Shown: positions 25,637 through 34,394 of the stretch, one piece after another
Numbering within the stretch: the stretch's first letter is position 1
Layout: the number at the start of each line of letters is the position of its first letter
Assembly (NCBI RefSeq): GCF_009928425.1
Contig: NZ_JAABNS010000001.1
Location: forward strand, 1,302,001-1,366,000
Origin: Pseudarthrobacter sp. ATCC 49987
GTDB taxonomy: Bacteria; Actinomycetota; Actinomycetes; Actinomycetales; Micrococcaceae
Length of the DNA stretch: 64,000 nucleotides
Direction: 5' to 3'
Notes under the pieces: model-generated
Told to the model about the DNA's origin: nothing
The model's input: the letters and a program-made list of their open reading frames with translations, nothing else
Databases searched by the model: none
Translations under genes and position numbers: made by a program

Positions 25637-25657
25637 CCCAACTGCTAGCTAGTTGGG
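25637..25657. terminator. Short hairpin between convergent genes
   Basis: CCCAACT (25637-25643) and AGTTGGG (25651-25657) around a 7-nt loop, overlapping the yaaA stop codon. It is weak as a terminator. Confidence 0.45.
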
Positions 25658-26413
25658 CAGGATCAGGTTAAGGGTGTGCGGCTTCCGGGCCGTGCCCTCG
25701 ACCAGTTCGGCGGTCCACTTCTCGGCCGCTGCCTTCTGCAGCTGGGCAGGAGTCTGCGGCGCCTTGCCCCGGCGGGCCAGCAGGTGCCGGGCAAGTTCGC
25801 CCCGGGTGTGCTTGGCGAAGTGGCTGACCACCTTCCGTGCGCCGTTGACCTCGGTGTACACGTTAACTGCGACGGTCTGCGACGGCGGGGGAGTCCACGC
25901 GGCAGCGTAGGTGCTGGAGCGGCAGTCCACCAGCAGTTCACCGTCCGCGGCGGCCGCAAGGGCTTCAGCGAGGTGCGGTTTCCAGAAGGACGCCAGGCGT
26001 CCGACGTCGGGCAGTGCGGTTCCCATCGACAGCCGGTAGGCAGGCACCCGGTCGCCGAAACGGATGGCCCCCCAGAGCGCGGAAATGACCAGCACTGATT
26101 CGTCCGCCTTCTTCCGCTGCGTCGGGGTGAGGGAGTTGTAGTCGAGCGCGTCGTACAGCACCCCGGAGTAGACCTGGTGGGCGGGTGCCGCCGGCTCGGC
26201 GTGCAGCCTCGTATTCCGTTCGACGTCGGCCCACAGCGAGGCGCCGACGCCCAGAAGCGCCAGGGCGTCCTCATGGGCGCTGACTGTTCCGAGCCCCTCC
26301 AGTACCTTGGCCCGGCAGGTGTTCAGTCGGGGGAAGCTCAGGGTGGTCCAGTCGACGGCATCGCCGGACGTGGCGGGGGTCTTGCCTTCGGAGGGCGGCA
26401 GCAGAATCAGCAC
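25649..26413 (-). CDS. yaaA: Peroxide stress protein YaaA
   Basis: YaaA limits intracellular iron and protects DNA from oxidative damage in E. coli. The 254-residue protein shows the family start M-L-I-L-L-P-P-S-E-G-K-T, the Y-S-G-V-L-Y-D-A-L-D-Y segment and the L-W-G-x-I-R-F-x-D-x-x-P-x-Y-R-L-x-M block. No signal peptide. It converges on the zinc-ribbon gene and lies 61 bp from the next gene on the same strand. Confidence 0.92.
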   Translation of the reverse strand: MLILLPPSEGKTPATSGDAVDWTTLSFPRLNTCRAKVLEGLGTVSAHEDALALLGVGASLWADVERNTRLHAEPAAPAHQVYSGVLYDALDYNSLTPTQRKKADESVLVISALWGAIRFGDRVPAYRLSMGTALPDVGRLASFWKPHLAEALAAAADGELLVDCRSSTYAAAWTPPPSQTVAVNVYTEVNGARKVVSHFAKHTRGELARHLLARRGKAPQTPAQLQKAAAEKWTAELVEGTARKPHTLNLILPN

Positions 26414-26474
26414 CGTCCAATCCTAGTGGGGCCTCCTGACGATGGGCCGCCGACGTCACCACGCGGCAGCGGTC

Positions 26475-27368
26475 TTAGGCGAGGTTGCGGCCGAGGAAGG
26501 ACAACACGTCGGGCAGGATGGAGCGCCAATAGTTGTAGTCGTGGCCGCCGGGTTGGAAGCCGCCCTCAACGGCGCCGGGAAGGTCCGCCCGGTACTGACG
26601 CACCGTGGCGGCAAGGTCGTCCGCGGTGCCGCAGTCGATCCGCTTGGGCAGTGCTGCAAGTCTGGGCCGGAGGGCGAACACGTCGTGGGCCGCGAAGTCA
26701 GCCGGGCTGTCGAATGCTGTGTCCAGCCGGGCCTCGTAGTCGTCCCAGACCGCAGGACTCATGGCCGCGACGGCACGGACCCCGGGCAGCCGGCCCTGCG
26801 AGGCGAGCAGAAGGGAACCGAAGCCTCCCATGGAGAGACCAAAGAGGCCGACCCTGCCGAGGTCGCAGCCCTGGCTGCCAAGAAACGGGACAAATTCCTG
26901 CACCAGCATCGACTGGGTGTCGCTGCCGTCGGCGCGGGGGTGCCACCACGTGTTCCCGCCGTCAACGGCGGCGATCGCGAGGGGCACACCGCCTGCGTCG
27001 AGGTGCCGCTGGAGGGCGTCGTGGGCAGCCAGGTCTTCCAGCAGGACGGCATGGCTGCCGCCAAAACCATGCAGGAACACGGCCAGCGGCAGCTCCTGCT
27101 GCGCCCCACCGGGCGGCAATTCAGGTGCGGCAAGTGACCAGTGGCTGGCGAGTCCGGGGCGGAACGCTGAGACAAATGAGCCTGAGCTGGTCCCGACCGT
27201 CAATGGGACGGTAGGGAGCGGCGTCGCGGCCTGCGTCGGGCTTGCCGGCGCGGGCCGTGACGGGGCAGGGGGCCCAGCGTCGGGAGTGCAGCCCGCAAGT
27301 GCGGACGCACCCAGCCCGATTCCTGCCAGCTCAAGCAGCTGGCGCCGGCTCAGGGCGGACTCGTCCAT
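26475..27368 (-). CDS. Tat-exported lipoprotein esterase (alpha/beta hydrolase)
   Basis: A 297-residue secreted hydrolase. The N-terminus S-R-R-Q-L-L fits a Tat signal and L-A-G-C is a lipobox with lipidated Cys27, so the enzyme should be anchored on the outer face of the membrane. The alpha/beta fold has nucleophile Ser179 in G-L-S-M-G-G and a C-terminal G-H-D-Y-N-Y-W with the probable catalytic His, as in the esterase D/putative esterase family. The substrate is unknown. A Pro/Ala-rich linker follows the lipobox. Confidence 0.85.
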   Translation of the reverse strand: MDESALSRRQLLELAGIGLGASALAGCTPDAGPPAPSRPAPASPTQAATPLPTVPLTVGTSSGSFVSAFRPGLASHWSLAAPELPPGGAQQELPLAVFLHGFGGSHAVLLEDLAAHDALQRHLDAGGVPLAIAAVDGGNTWWHPRADGSDTQSMLVQEFVPFLGSQGCDLGRVGLFGLSMGGFGSLLLASQGRLPGVRAVAAMSPAVWDDYEARLDTAFDSPADFAAHDVFALRPRLAALPKRIDCGTADDLAATVRQYRADLPGAVEGGFQPGGHDYNYWRSILPDVLSFLGRNLA

Positions 27369-27419
27369 ACCCCGATCATAGGCCCCCGCGCGCCGGGAGG
27401 GGCGGGGCGGGCCCGCCTG

Positions 27420-28274
27420 TCAGGCCGCCTCGACGGGTGGAAACTGGGCGGAGGAAGCCTGCGCCGCCAGGACCGCCTGGGCCGCCTGGACCGCCTGGGC
27501 TGCCTGGTTTTCGCGCGCGAGGAAGGCCGACAGTTCGCCGATGGTGCTCATCAGCGGTGCGGGGAAAACCACCGTCGAGTTCTTGTCCACGGCGATTTCC
27601 ACCAGTGACTGCAGGTTCCGCAACTGCAGCGCCAGCGGGTGGGCCATCATCGTGTCGGAGGCCTCGCCCAGGGCGGCAGCGGCGATCGATTCTCCCTCGG
27701 CGGCGATGATCTTTGCCCGCTTCTCACGCTCGGCCTCGGCCTGGCGGGCCATGGCGCGCTTCATGGTCTCCGGCAGCTGGATGTCCTTGAGTTCCACGAG
27801 GGTGACCTCGACGCCCCACTCCAGTGTGAGGGCGTCGAGGATCTCGCGGATGTCGCTGTTGATCCGCTCCGTTTCCGAGAGCGTCTGGTCCAGGCTGTGC
27901 CGGCCCACGACTTTCCGCAGTGTGGTCTGGGCGATCTGGTTGATCGCCGCCGACACGTTTTCGATCGCCACCACCGATTTCACGGCGTCCACGACCCGGT
28001 AGTAGGCCACCGCCGAGATGTCGACGCTGACGTTGTCCTGGGTGATGATGCCCTGCGACTGGATCGGCATGGTTACGATCCGCAGGCTGACGAGGTTGAG
28101 CTTGTCGACAAACGGGATAATGAAACGCAATCCCGGCATCCGCACGCCGACCACCCGGCCGAGCCGGAACAGGACGCCTTGCTCGTACTGCCGCACAATT
28201 TGAATCGCCATCTTGGCCAGCACGATCACCACAACCACGACGATCAGCCACACGATGACAGCGGTCCAGTCCAT
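27420..28274 (-). CDS. SPFH/Band 7 (stomatin-like) membrane protein
   Basis: A 284-residue protein with one N-terminal transmembrane helix (about 5-25), an SPFH domain (about 28-190) containing the G-L-R-F-I-I-P and L-x-x-W-G-V-x-V segments, an Ala/Glu/Lys coiled coil and an Ala/Gln-rich tail with Q-A-A-Q-A-V repeats. Such proteins scaffold membrane microdomains. The NfeD partner usual in other bacteria is absent here. ATG 28274 is preferred because A-A-G-G-A-A lies upstream. Confidence 0.88.
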   Translation of the reverse strand: MDWTAVIVWLIVVVVVIVLAKMAIQIVRQYEQGVLFRLGRVVGVRMPGLRFIIPFVDKLNLVSLRIVTMPIQSQGIITQDNVSVDISAVAYYRVVDAVKSVVAIENVSAAINQIAQTTLRKVVGRHSLDQTLSETERINSDIREILDALTLEWGVEVTLVELKDIQLPETMKRAMARQAEAEREKRAKIIAAEGESIAAAALGEASDTMMAHPLALQLRNLQSLVEIAVDKNSTVVFPAPLMSTIGELSAFLARENQAAQAVQAAQAVLAAQASSAQFPPVEAA

Positions 28275-28370
28275 CGGAATCGTTCCTTGCCTGGGGGATA
28301 CTTCCTGTCTAAATTCTCCCACCGGAGGCCCGAAAAAGATCCGGGGGGAGGCTGCTGCTGGAGGAGACCG

Positions 28371-28376
28371 TAGAAT
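28371..28376 (+). promoter_or_regulatory. -10 box of rnpB
   Basis: TAGAAT lies 8 nt before the first base of RNase P RNA. The block GTAGAATGGACGG recurs exactly at 30979-30991. Confidence 0.55.
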
Positions 28377-28383
28377 GGACGGC

Positions 28384-28783
28384 GGATGGGTTGACCAGGC
28401 GGCCGCGCGTCACGCAAGTGGCTCGAGGAACGTCCGGGCTCCGCAGGGCAGGGTGGTGGGTAACGCCCACTCGGGGTAACCCGCAGGCCAGTGCCACAGA
28501 GAACAGACCGCCTGCATGCGGCGCGTGCTTGCATGGGCTGCAGGGCAGGTAAGGGTGAAACGGTGGTGTAAGAGACCACCAGCTTCCCGGGTGACCGGGA
28601 AGGCTAGGTAAACCCCACCCGGAGCAAGGCCAGACAGGGCACGTTCGAGGGCTGCTCGCCCGAGTGTCCGGGTAGGCTGCTGGAGGGCGTCGGCAACGGC
28701 GTTCGTAGATGGATGGCCGCTACTCCCGCGCTGGCAACGGCGCGGGAACACAGAACCCGGCGTATCGGTCAACCCATCCACTC
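28384..28783 (+). ncRNA. rnpB: RNase P RNA (M1), bacterial type A
   Basis: The catalytic RNA of RNase P. Helix P1 is formed by GGATGGGTTGACC at the start and GGTCAACCCATCC at 28767-28779. The universal core is present: GAGGAACGTCCGGGCTCC near 28429, GGGTGAAACGGTGG near 28553, the P8/P9 region with GTAAACCCCACCCGGAG, and the 3' core AGATGGATGGCCGC plus ACAGAACCCGGC. Ends are good to a few bases. It is about 400 nt, normal for actinobacteria. Confidence 0.95.
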
Positions 28784-28853
28784 ACATTCCCCGTGCCTAC
28801 CCCGGGAGAATTCTGCCTGACCTGGCGCCGCCCCCCCTCGACCGCAAACGAAA

Positions 28854-28887
28854 GCGGCGGCCGGCACCGTGTGGTGCCAGCCGCCGC
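28854..28887. terminator. Terminator between rnpB and the small membrane-protein gene
   Basis: A 15-bp stem with one mismatch, arms 28854-28868 and 28873-28887, loop GTGT. It can serve both rnpB (rightward) and the leftward 48-codon gene. Confidence 0.75.
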
Positions 28888-28914
28888 CGGGAAAGACCAG
28901 GTTTCGGATCAGGC

Positions 28915-29061
28915 CTAAGCCTTCCGCTTCACCCAGCCCCACACCCCTGTTGCCACAAAGAGGACCAGCCCAATGACGGCCAGCCACAGCAGGCCCTTAA
29001 CGGCAAAGCCAAGAATCGAAAGAACGAGCCAGATGATAAGTAGTGTGATTATTAGTCCCAT
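28915..29061 (-). CDS. Small hydrophobic membrane protein (48 aa)
   Basis: ATG 29061 to TAG 28917-28915, preceded by A-G-G-A eight nt upstream. The product is almost wholly hydrophobic: two predicted transmembrane segments (about 2-20 and 23-42) and a basic C-terminus W-V-K-R-K-A. Small proteins of this kind are common in actinobacteria and usually of unknown function. A terminator follows. The good ribosome site, the codon use and the tail after the hydrophobic stretch argue that it is real. Confidence 0.65.
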   Translation of the reverse strand: MGLIITLLIIWLVLSILGFAVKGLLWLAVIGLVLFVATGVWGWVKRKA

Positions 29062-29273
29062 ACGAACATCCTAAAGGCCAACGGCCCACAGACACGGAAT
29101 ATACGGCGCCTGCAGGTCCGGCCAGCCTTCGCCCGTTGCCGGGACGAAATTTCCCGATTACCTCTTCCCTGCGGCGCTGCAGGCTGAAGCGAATGCTTGA
29201 CATCATCGCGGCGGGACCAGAGACTGCAGTGAACGTTCAAGTAACGGTGCGGTCAGCGAAGAGCATAGGAGCA

Positions 29274-30887
29274 ATGGTGCCGGACGACGGAGCATACGAC
29301 TACGTGATTGCAGGCGGCGGCAGCGGCGGCAGCGTCCTGGCGGGCAGGCTGAGTGAAGACCCCTCAGTCACCGTTCTCCTGCTTGAGGCCGGCAGATCGG
29401 ACCGCCATCCGTTCATCCACGTCCCGGCTGGTTTCCCGAAGCTCAAAGGCGGCCCCTACCAATGGGACTACGCGAGCGTCCCGCAGAAGCACAGCAACGG
29501 CCGCCGCATCCCGCTCGCTCAAGGCCGCGTGCTGGGCGGCGGCGGGTCCATCAACTCCCAGGTCTTTACGCGCGGCGTGGCCGAGGACTACGACAACTGG
29601 GTCACGGACTATGGCTGCGAAGGCTGGTCCGGTGACGAGGTGAGCAAGTACTTCGTCCGTTCGGAGTCCAACAGCCGGCTCTCGGCACCGCACCATGGAA
29701 CCCTGGGCCCGCTCGGAGTCTCCGACCTCCTGCGTCCGCATAAGCTCTCGGCGGCCTTCGTCAAGGCGGGCCAGGAGTTCGGGCTGCCCTACAACAGCGA
29801 TTTCAACGGGGCCGAGCAGTACGGCGTCGGCTTCTACCAGACCACCACGAAGAACGGCCGCCGGTGTAGCGCGGCGGTCGCCTACCTCAAGCCGGCCCGC
29901 AAGCGGAGCAATCTCACCGTCCGCGCCAACGTGACCGTCTCCAAGGTGATCGTCAAGAATGGCCGGGCCGTCGGAGTCCAGGCGATCGAAGGCGGCAACG
30001 CGCGCACGTACACGGCAAACCGTGAGGTGATTGTCTCCGCCGGTGCCTTCGGCTCGCCCAAGCTGCTGCAGCTTTCGGGCATCGGCGACCCCGAAGATCT
30101 CGTCGCGGCCGGCATCGATACCATCCATGCCCTGCCCGGCGTGGGAAAGAACCTGCAGGACCACTGCGACGTCGACATCGTCTACGAACTCACGGACTAC
30201 CACAGCCTGGACCGGCTCAACCAGGTCCGCCCGGCCACCGTCCTGGCCGGCGTCGAGTACCTCGCCTTCCGTTCGGGACCGTTCGCTTCAACCCTTGTCG
30301 AGGCCGGAGGCTTCAGTTACGCCAACAAGGACGAGAGGACCCCCGACCTGCAGTTCCACTTCCTCCCCGCCGCGCGGATGGGGACCGGCGCCGCCGCATT
30401 GAAACCCGGCTTCGGTGCCACGCTGAACTCGTACTTCCTGCGGCCCCGGAGCCGGGGAACAGTTCGTCCCGTGTCCTCGGACCCGGGCAAAGCACCCCTT
30501 ATTGATCCGAACTACCTCGCCGACGACTACGACCTTGAAATGGCCATCGCCGGGGTGCAGCAGAGCCGTCAGATCATGGAGCAGTCGTCGATGGCGGCAC
30601 TCACCAAGGCGGAGCACATTGGCGACGGCTCCCGGGTGGAAACCCGCGACGAGTACGTGAAATTCGTCCGCTCCTTCGGCCGGACCTCGTACCACCCCGT
30701 CGGAACCTGTGCCATGGGAACCACCGATGAATCTGTGGTCTCGCCGCGGCTCAAGGTCCACGGGCTCGAGGGATTGCGCGTGGTTGACTCCTCGATCATG
30801 CCGCGGCTCGTGAGTGCCAACACTCAGGCACCGACCATCATGATCGCGGAAAAAGCCGTCGACATGATTCTCCAGGACGCCAGGTAG
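29274..30887 (+). CDS. GMC-family oxidoreductase (choline dehydrogenase-like)
   Basis: A 537-residue flavoprotein oxidising an alcohol; the substrate is not predictable. The N-terminal FAD loop is G-G-G-S-G-G-S-V-L-A-G-R-L; the L-G-G-G-G-S-I-N and G-A-F-G-S-P-K-L-L-Q-L-S-G-I-G signatures follow; C-terminal H-P-V-G-T-C-A-M-G and N-T-Q-A-P-T carry the catalytic His/Asn pair. I chose ATG 29274 because A-G-G-A-G precedes it and the FAD motif starts soon after. Upstream in-frame starts add unconserved residues. Monocistronic. Confidence 0.92.
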   Translation: MVPDDGAYDYVIAGGGSGGSVLAGRLSEDPSVTVLLLEAGRSDRHPFIHVPAGFPKLKGGPYQWDYASVPQKHSNGRRIPLAQGRVLGGGGSINSQVFTRGVAEDYDNWVTDYGCEGWSGDEVSKYFVRSESNSRLSAPHHGTLGPLGVSDLLRPHKLSAAFVKAGQEFGLPYNSDFNGAEQYGVGFYQTTTKNGRRCSAAVAYLKPARKRSNLTVRANVTVSKVIVKNGRAVGVQAIEGGNARTYTANREVIVSAGAFGSPKLLQLSGIGDPEDLVAAGIDTIHALPGVGKNLQDHCDVDIVYELTDYHSLDRLNQVRPATVLAGVEYLAFRSGPFASTLVEAGGFSYANKDERTPDLQFHFLPAARMGTGAAALKPGFGATLNSYFLRPRSRGTVRPVSSDPGKAPLIDPNYLADDYDLEMAIAGVQQSRQIMEQSSMAALTKAEHIGDGSRVETRDEYVKFVRSFGRTSYHPVGTCAMGTTDESVVSPRLKVHGLEGLRVVDSSIMPRLVSANTQAPTIMIAEKAVDMILQDAR

Positions 30888-30978
30888 TAGACCGGAAGTG
30901 CCCGTGGTCCCAGCCGGCCCCCAGCGCCGTGTGAGTCATTTCACGCGTCACCGGGCACCGGACCGTGCCGGACCGCCA

Positions 30979-31045
30979 GTAGAATGGACGGTGAACGTAG
31001 AAGTTCTGCCGCCGGGTCTGCGTTCGCAGCCGGCGGCTTTTCTTT
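30979..31045 (+). terminator. Promoter-like block and intrinsic terminator before gap
   Basis: The hairpin 31008-31037 (8-bp outer stem GCCGCCGG/CCGGCGGC plus inner CTGC/GCAG) is followed by TTTTCTTT, a rare true T-tract terminator in this GC-rich DNA. Just upstream, GTAGAATGGACGG (30979-30991) repeats the rnpB start region. Either this ends the GMC transcript, or it attenuates a gap leader, or it ends a ~55-nt RNA starting near 30992. Confidence 0.7.
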
Positions 31046-31161
31046 GCTCGACACAGGCACCCGGGGTGGACCGAATCCCCGGAGCCGAGGTTCCGGACAC
31101 CCTCCGGCAGCCGACTTCCGCATACGACGCCGTATGTGGTGGATTCTAGGAAGGTATTTCT

Positions 31162-32658
31162 GTGAGCCAGACGTCAGATTCTTGTCTTGATACGTGGATG
31201 GGCCGGGAGGCGCTCGCCGAGGCCATGATCCCGGTAATCGGCCAGCTGTACCGCGAGAACAACGTGGTCACGTCCATTCACGGCCGCAGCCTGATCAACA
31301 AGTCCACCATGAACATCCTCAAGGCGCACCGCTTCGCCCGCCGGATGAGCAAGGAAGAACTGCGTCTCGAAGAGACCGCCCCGCTGCTGGACGCCCTGAC
31401 CAAGCTGGACCTCGGCGCCGCGGCCATCGACATTGCACGCCTCACCGAGAAGTACCGCGTCGAGGGCAACGGTGCCACCCTGGACGAGTTTCTCCGCGAG
31501 GAACTCGCCGAGGTTGTTGGCAAGCGTGGCGGCGACGACCGCACCAGCACCGACGTCGTCCTCTACGGCTTCGGCCGCATCGGGCGGCTCCTGGCCCGAC
31601 TCCTGGTCGAAAAGGCCGGCGGCGGGCACGGCCTGCGGCTGCGGGCGATCGTGGTCCGCCGCGGCTCGGACAACGACCTCGCCAAGCGCGCCAGCCTGCT
31701 GCGCCGCGACTCGGTCCACGGCTCCTTCGAAGGCACCATCAAGGTGGACCTCGAGAACGACACCATCACCGCCAACGGTGTCCAGATCCAGGTCATCTAC
31801 TCGGACAACCCCGCCACTGTCGACTACACCGCCTACGGCATCCACGACGCACTCGTCGTCGACAATACGGGACGCTGGCGCGACGCCGAAGGCCTCTCCC
31901 AACACCTCAAGAGCAAGGGCGTTTCCCGGGTTCTGCTCACGGCTCCGGGCAAGGGTGATCTCAAGAACATCGTGCACGGCATCAACCACGCAACGATCAC
32001 CGATGCGGACAAGATCGTCTCCGCGGCTTCCTGCACCACCAATGCCATCACCCCCGTCCTGAAAGCGATCAACGACCGTTACGGCGTGGTGCACGGCCAC
32101 GTGGAGACCGTCCACTCCTTCACCAACGACCAGAACCTGATCGACAACTTCCACAAGGGCGACCGCCGCGGACGCTCCGCCGCGCTGAACATGGTCATCA
32201 CCGAGACCGGTGCCGCCACGGCAGTAGCCAAGGCCCTGCCGGAGCTCCTCGGCAAACTGTCGGGAAGCTCGATCCGGGTCCCCACCCCGGACGTGTCCCT
32301 GGCCATCCTGAACCTGAGCCTGGAAAACAGCACCACCAAGGATGAGGTCAACGACTACCTGCGGGAGATGTCGCTGCACTCGGAGCTGCGGAAGCAGGTC
32401 GACTACATCGATTCACCCGAGGTGGTCTCCACCGACTTCGTCGGCTCCCGCCGGGCAGGCATCGTCGACGGCCTGGCCACCATCTCCAACGACAAGAACG
32501 TCATCCTCTACGTCTGGTACGACAACGAGTTCGGCTACAGCTGCCAGGTGGTCCGTGTCATGGAGGAAATGGCCGGCGTGAACCCGCCGTCGTTCCCCGC
32601 CAAGGACGCGGCAGCAACGCTGGAGGCAGCCGGCCTGCCCGTCGAGGTCCAGGCCTGA
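31162..32658 (+). CDS. Glyceraldehyde-3-phosphate dehydrogenase, long GapB-like form
   Basis: Interconverts glyceraldehyde 3-phosphate and 1,3-bisphosphoglycerate. At 498 residues it is ~160 longer than classical GAPDH: an N-terminal helical extension of about 130 residues precedes the NAD(P) loop G-F-G-R-I-G-R (136-142). Catalytic Cys291 is in S-A-A-S-C-T-T-N, and the C-terminal W-Y-D-N-E-F-G-Y motif is intact. Corynebacterium GapB has a similar length and works in gluconeogenesis; that role here is inference. The GTG start has G-G-A-A-G-G upstream, and a strong terminator follows. Confidence 0.92.
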   Translation: MSQTSDSCLDTWMGREALAEAMIPVIGQLYRENNVVTSIHGRSLINKSTMNILKAHRFARRMSKEELRLEETAPLLDALTKLDLGAAAIDIARLTEKYRVEGNGATLDEFLREELAEVVGKRGGDDRTSTDVVLYGFGRIGRLLARLLVEKAGGGHGLRLRAIVVRRGSDNDLAKRASLLRRDSVHGSFEGTIKVDLENDTITANGVQIQVIYSDNPATVDYTAYGIHDALVVDNTGRWRDAEGLSQHLKSKGVSRVLLTAPGKGDLKNIVHGINHATITDADKIVSAASCTTNAITPVLKAINDRYGVVHGHVETVHSFTNDQNLIDNFHKGDRRGRSAALNMVITETGAATAVAKALPELLGKLSGSSIRVPTPDVSLAILNLSLENSTTKDEVNDYLREMSLHSELRKQVDYIDSPEVVSTDFVGSRRAGIVDGLATISNDKNVILYVWYDNEFGYSCQVVRVMEEMAGVNPPSFPAKDAAATLEAAGLPVEVQA

Positions 32659-32684
32659 CGGCACATCCTGCGAACTCTGTTCCG

Positions 32685-32722
32685 CCTTTCCCGGCCGATC
32701 CTCTGGAATCGGCCGGGAAAGG
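32685..32722 (+). terminator. Terminator of the gap gene
   Basis: Perfect 15-bp arms CCTTTCCCGGCCGAT (32685-32699) and ATCGGCCGGGAAAGG (32708-32722) around an 8-nt loop, 26 bp after the stop. Confidence 0.85.
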
Positions 32723-32738
32723 GCACCACAATGGTGCA

Positions 32739-32948
32739 ATGGAACAGAACCCGGCAGTAGAGCACGAAACCACCCTGGAACACGCCCTGGACGTAGCGCG
32801 GCGGAACGCCAAGGAAGCCAAGCGGCTCCTCGACGACGCCCGCGCCAAGTATGCGGCCGGTGAGGTCGACGAGGCGCGGGTCGGGCAACTCGAATCGCTC
32901 CTGGCCCTTGCCAATGAAGACCTTGTGCGCGTGACGAAGGAGAACTAG
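32739..32948 (+). CDS. Small coiled-coil protein, unknown
   Basis: A 69-residue charged, Ala/Glu/Arg-rich protein predicted to be two alpha helices forming a coiled coil. No family recognised. A short palindrome GCACCA-CAA-TGGTGC ends one base before the ATG and could occlude the start. It lies directly behind the gap terminator. Codon use resembles the neighbours, so it is probably a real gene. Confidence 0.55.
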   Translation: MEQNPAVEHETTLEHALDVARRNAKEAKRLLDDARAKYAAGEVDEARVGQLESLLALANEDLVRVTKEN

Positions 32949-33077
32949 CGGGCTACCTGTCCTCCACACTGTGGACAACCCCCGCAGAGTCTGAGGCCCG
33001 GCCTAGGCTTCGGGGGTGGAAAGAACTAGTCCCGCCCCGGAACTCTCCGGATTCAAGCACGCTGCCCGGGTGCCGGA

Positions 33078-33878
33078 TTGACGCTCACGTGGCCGGAGTT
33101 CCGGCAGGCACGACGGCGGTCCCGCCAGGCGTGGGCCCTACTGGCTGCCGCGGCACTCACCGTTGTCGCGGTGCTCGGGTGGTTCTTCACCGCCGGGCAG
33201 TTTGGCGCCGTCGACCCGACCGACGGACCCAGCGAGGCGCCTGTGCTGGCAGCCGGCTGGATGAACGCCGTCGCTTCCGTGCGGCTGGTTCCGGCCGGCT
33301 CAGCCGCGGCGCTGCTGGACACGCTTACGGTCAAGGGTCGGGCGGCCCAGGACAACTACGACCGCAGCGCCTTCGGCCAGGCCTGGCTGGACGTGGACCG
33401 CAACGGTTGCGATACCCGCAACGACATCCTCCGCCGCGACCTGACGGGAGCCGGGTTTACCAAGGAATCCGGTTGCCGCGTGGCCGCCGGGACGCTCCGG
33501 GAACCGTACACGGGCCGGCAGATCACGTTTAGCCGGGGAGCGGACAGCAGCAAGGCCGTGCAGATCGACCATGTCGTCGCACTGGGGGACGCCTGGCAGA
33601 AGGGAGCCCAGCAGTTGACTGCCGGGCAACGCGAGGATCTGGCGAACGATCCGCTTAACCTCATCGCAGTCGACGGCCCGGCCAACCAGGACAAGGGCGC
33701 GTCCGACGCCGCCACCTGGCTTCCGCCGAACAAAGCCTTCCGCTGCCACTATGTCGCCCGGCAGATCTCGGTGAAGGCAGCGTACCTGTTATGGGTCACT
33801 CCGGCGGAGAAGGACGCCATGAAGCGGGTCCTGTCCTCCTGCCCCGGACAGCAGACGATTGTCGCGGCCGCTCAGTAG
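33078..33878 (+). CDS. Membrane-anchored HNH endonuclease (DUF1524 type)
   Basis: A 266-residue protein with one N-terminal transmembrane or signal segment (about 18-40), so the nuclease part is outside the cytoplasm. The C-terminal domain has the D-H motif (Q-I-D-H-V-V-A-L), the N-D-P-L-N-L segment and N-Q-x-K-G of DUF1524 HNH nucleases, plus a W-L-P-P-N-K tail. The TTG start overlaps the stop of a 21-codon GTG frame (33016-33081), suggesting a coupled leader. It may degrade extracellular DNA. A TTGTCCACA-type DnaA box lies upstream at about 32969. Confidence 0.82.
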   Translation: MTLTWPEFRQARRRSRQAWALLAAAALTVVAVLGWFFTAGQFGAVDPTDGPSEAPVLAAGWMNAVASVRLVPAGSAAALLDTLTVKGRAAQDNYDRSAFGQAWLDVDRNGCDTRNDILRRDLTGAGFTKESGCRVAAGTLREPYTGRQITFSRGADSSKAVQIDHVVALGDAWQKGAQQLTAGQREDLANDPLNLIAVDGPANQDKGASDAATWLPPNKAFRCHYVARQISVKAAYLLWVTPAEKDAMKRVLSSCPGQQTIVAAAQ

Positions 33879-33887
33879 ACTGCAGCC

Positions 33888-34340
33888 ATGGATATTGTCG
33901 AATACTTGACACCGCTGCTGGGCAGCCGGCAGGGCACCAACCGCCTCCGCATCATGCCGACGGACGAGTACCAGGAGTCGGCAGCCACCGCGACGGTGAG
34001 CGTGACAGCGGCGCACTTCGGGACCATCGCCTACACGTGGTCCGACGCGGACAAAGCCCAGGACGGTCTCCTGCTGCTGGGCGGAGCCACCGCGGACGGG
34101 GAGTCGAAGGCGGTGTGGGTCGACTCCTGGCACACAGGGCCGGCGTGGATGGACCTGAGCGGCGGCGTCGGCGAGGACGGCGTGCTCCGCCTGAACGGCT
34201 CCTACTCCGCCCCGACCGGCCCGGACTGGGGCTGGCAGATCCACATCAGCCCGGCGGAGGGGCGCATCACCATGCACAACGTGGTCCCCGGTCATGATGC
34301 CTACCAGGTCGTCGAGCTGCTGACCCTGGTCCAGGGCTAA
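33888..34340 (+). CDS. Hypothetical protein, DUF1579-like
   Basis: A 150-residue soluble protein with a beta-rich pattern and conserved-looking W-x-D-S-W-H and P-D-W-G-W-Q-I segments reminiscent of DUF1579, whose function is unknown. It starts 9 bp after the HNH gene and is probably co-transcribed with it. No signal peptide. The family assignment is tentative. Confidence 0.55.
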   Translation: MDIVEYLTPLLGSRQGTNRLRIMPTDEYQESAATATVSVTAAHFGTIAYTWSDADKAQDGLLLLGGATADGESKAVWVDSWHTGPAWMDLSGGVGEDGVLRLNGSYSAPTGPDWGWQIHISPAEGRITMHNVVPGHDAYQVVELLTLVQG

Positions 34341-34394
34341 CCACATGGTCCTTTGCCTGGGCGGGCGGCGACCGGACGCGGGACCGGAGTCCGC

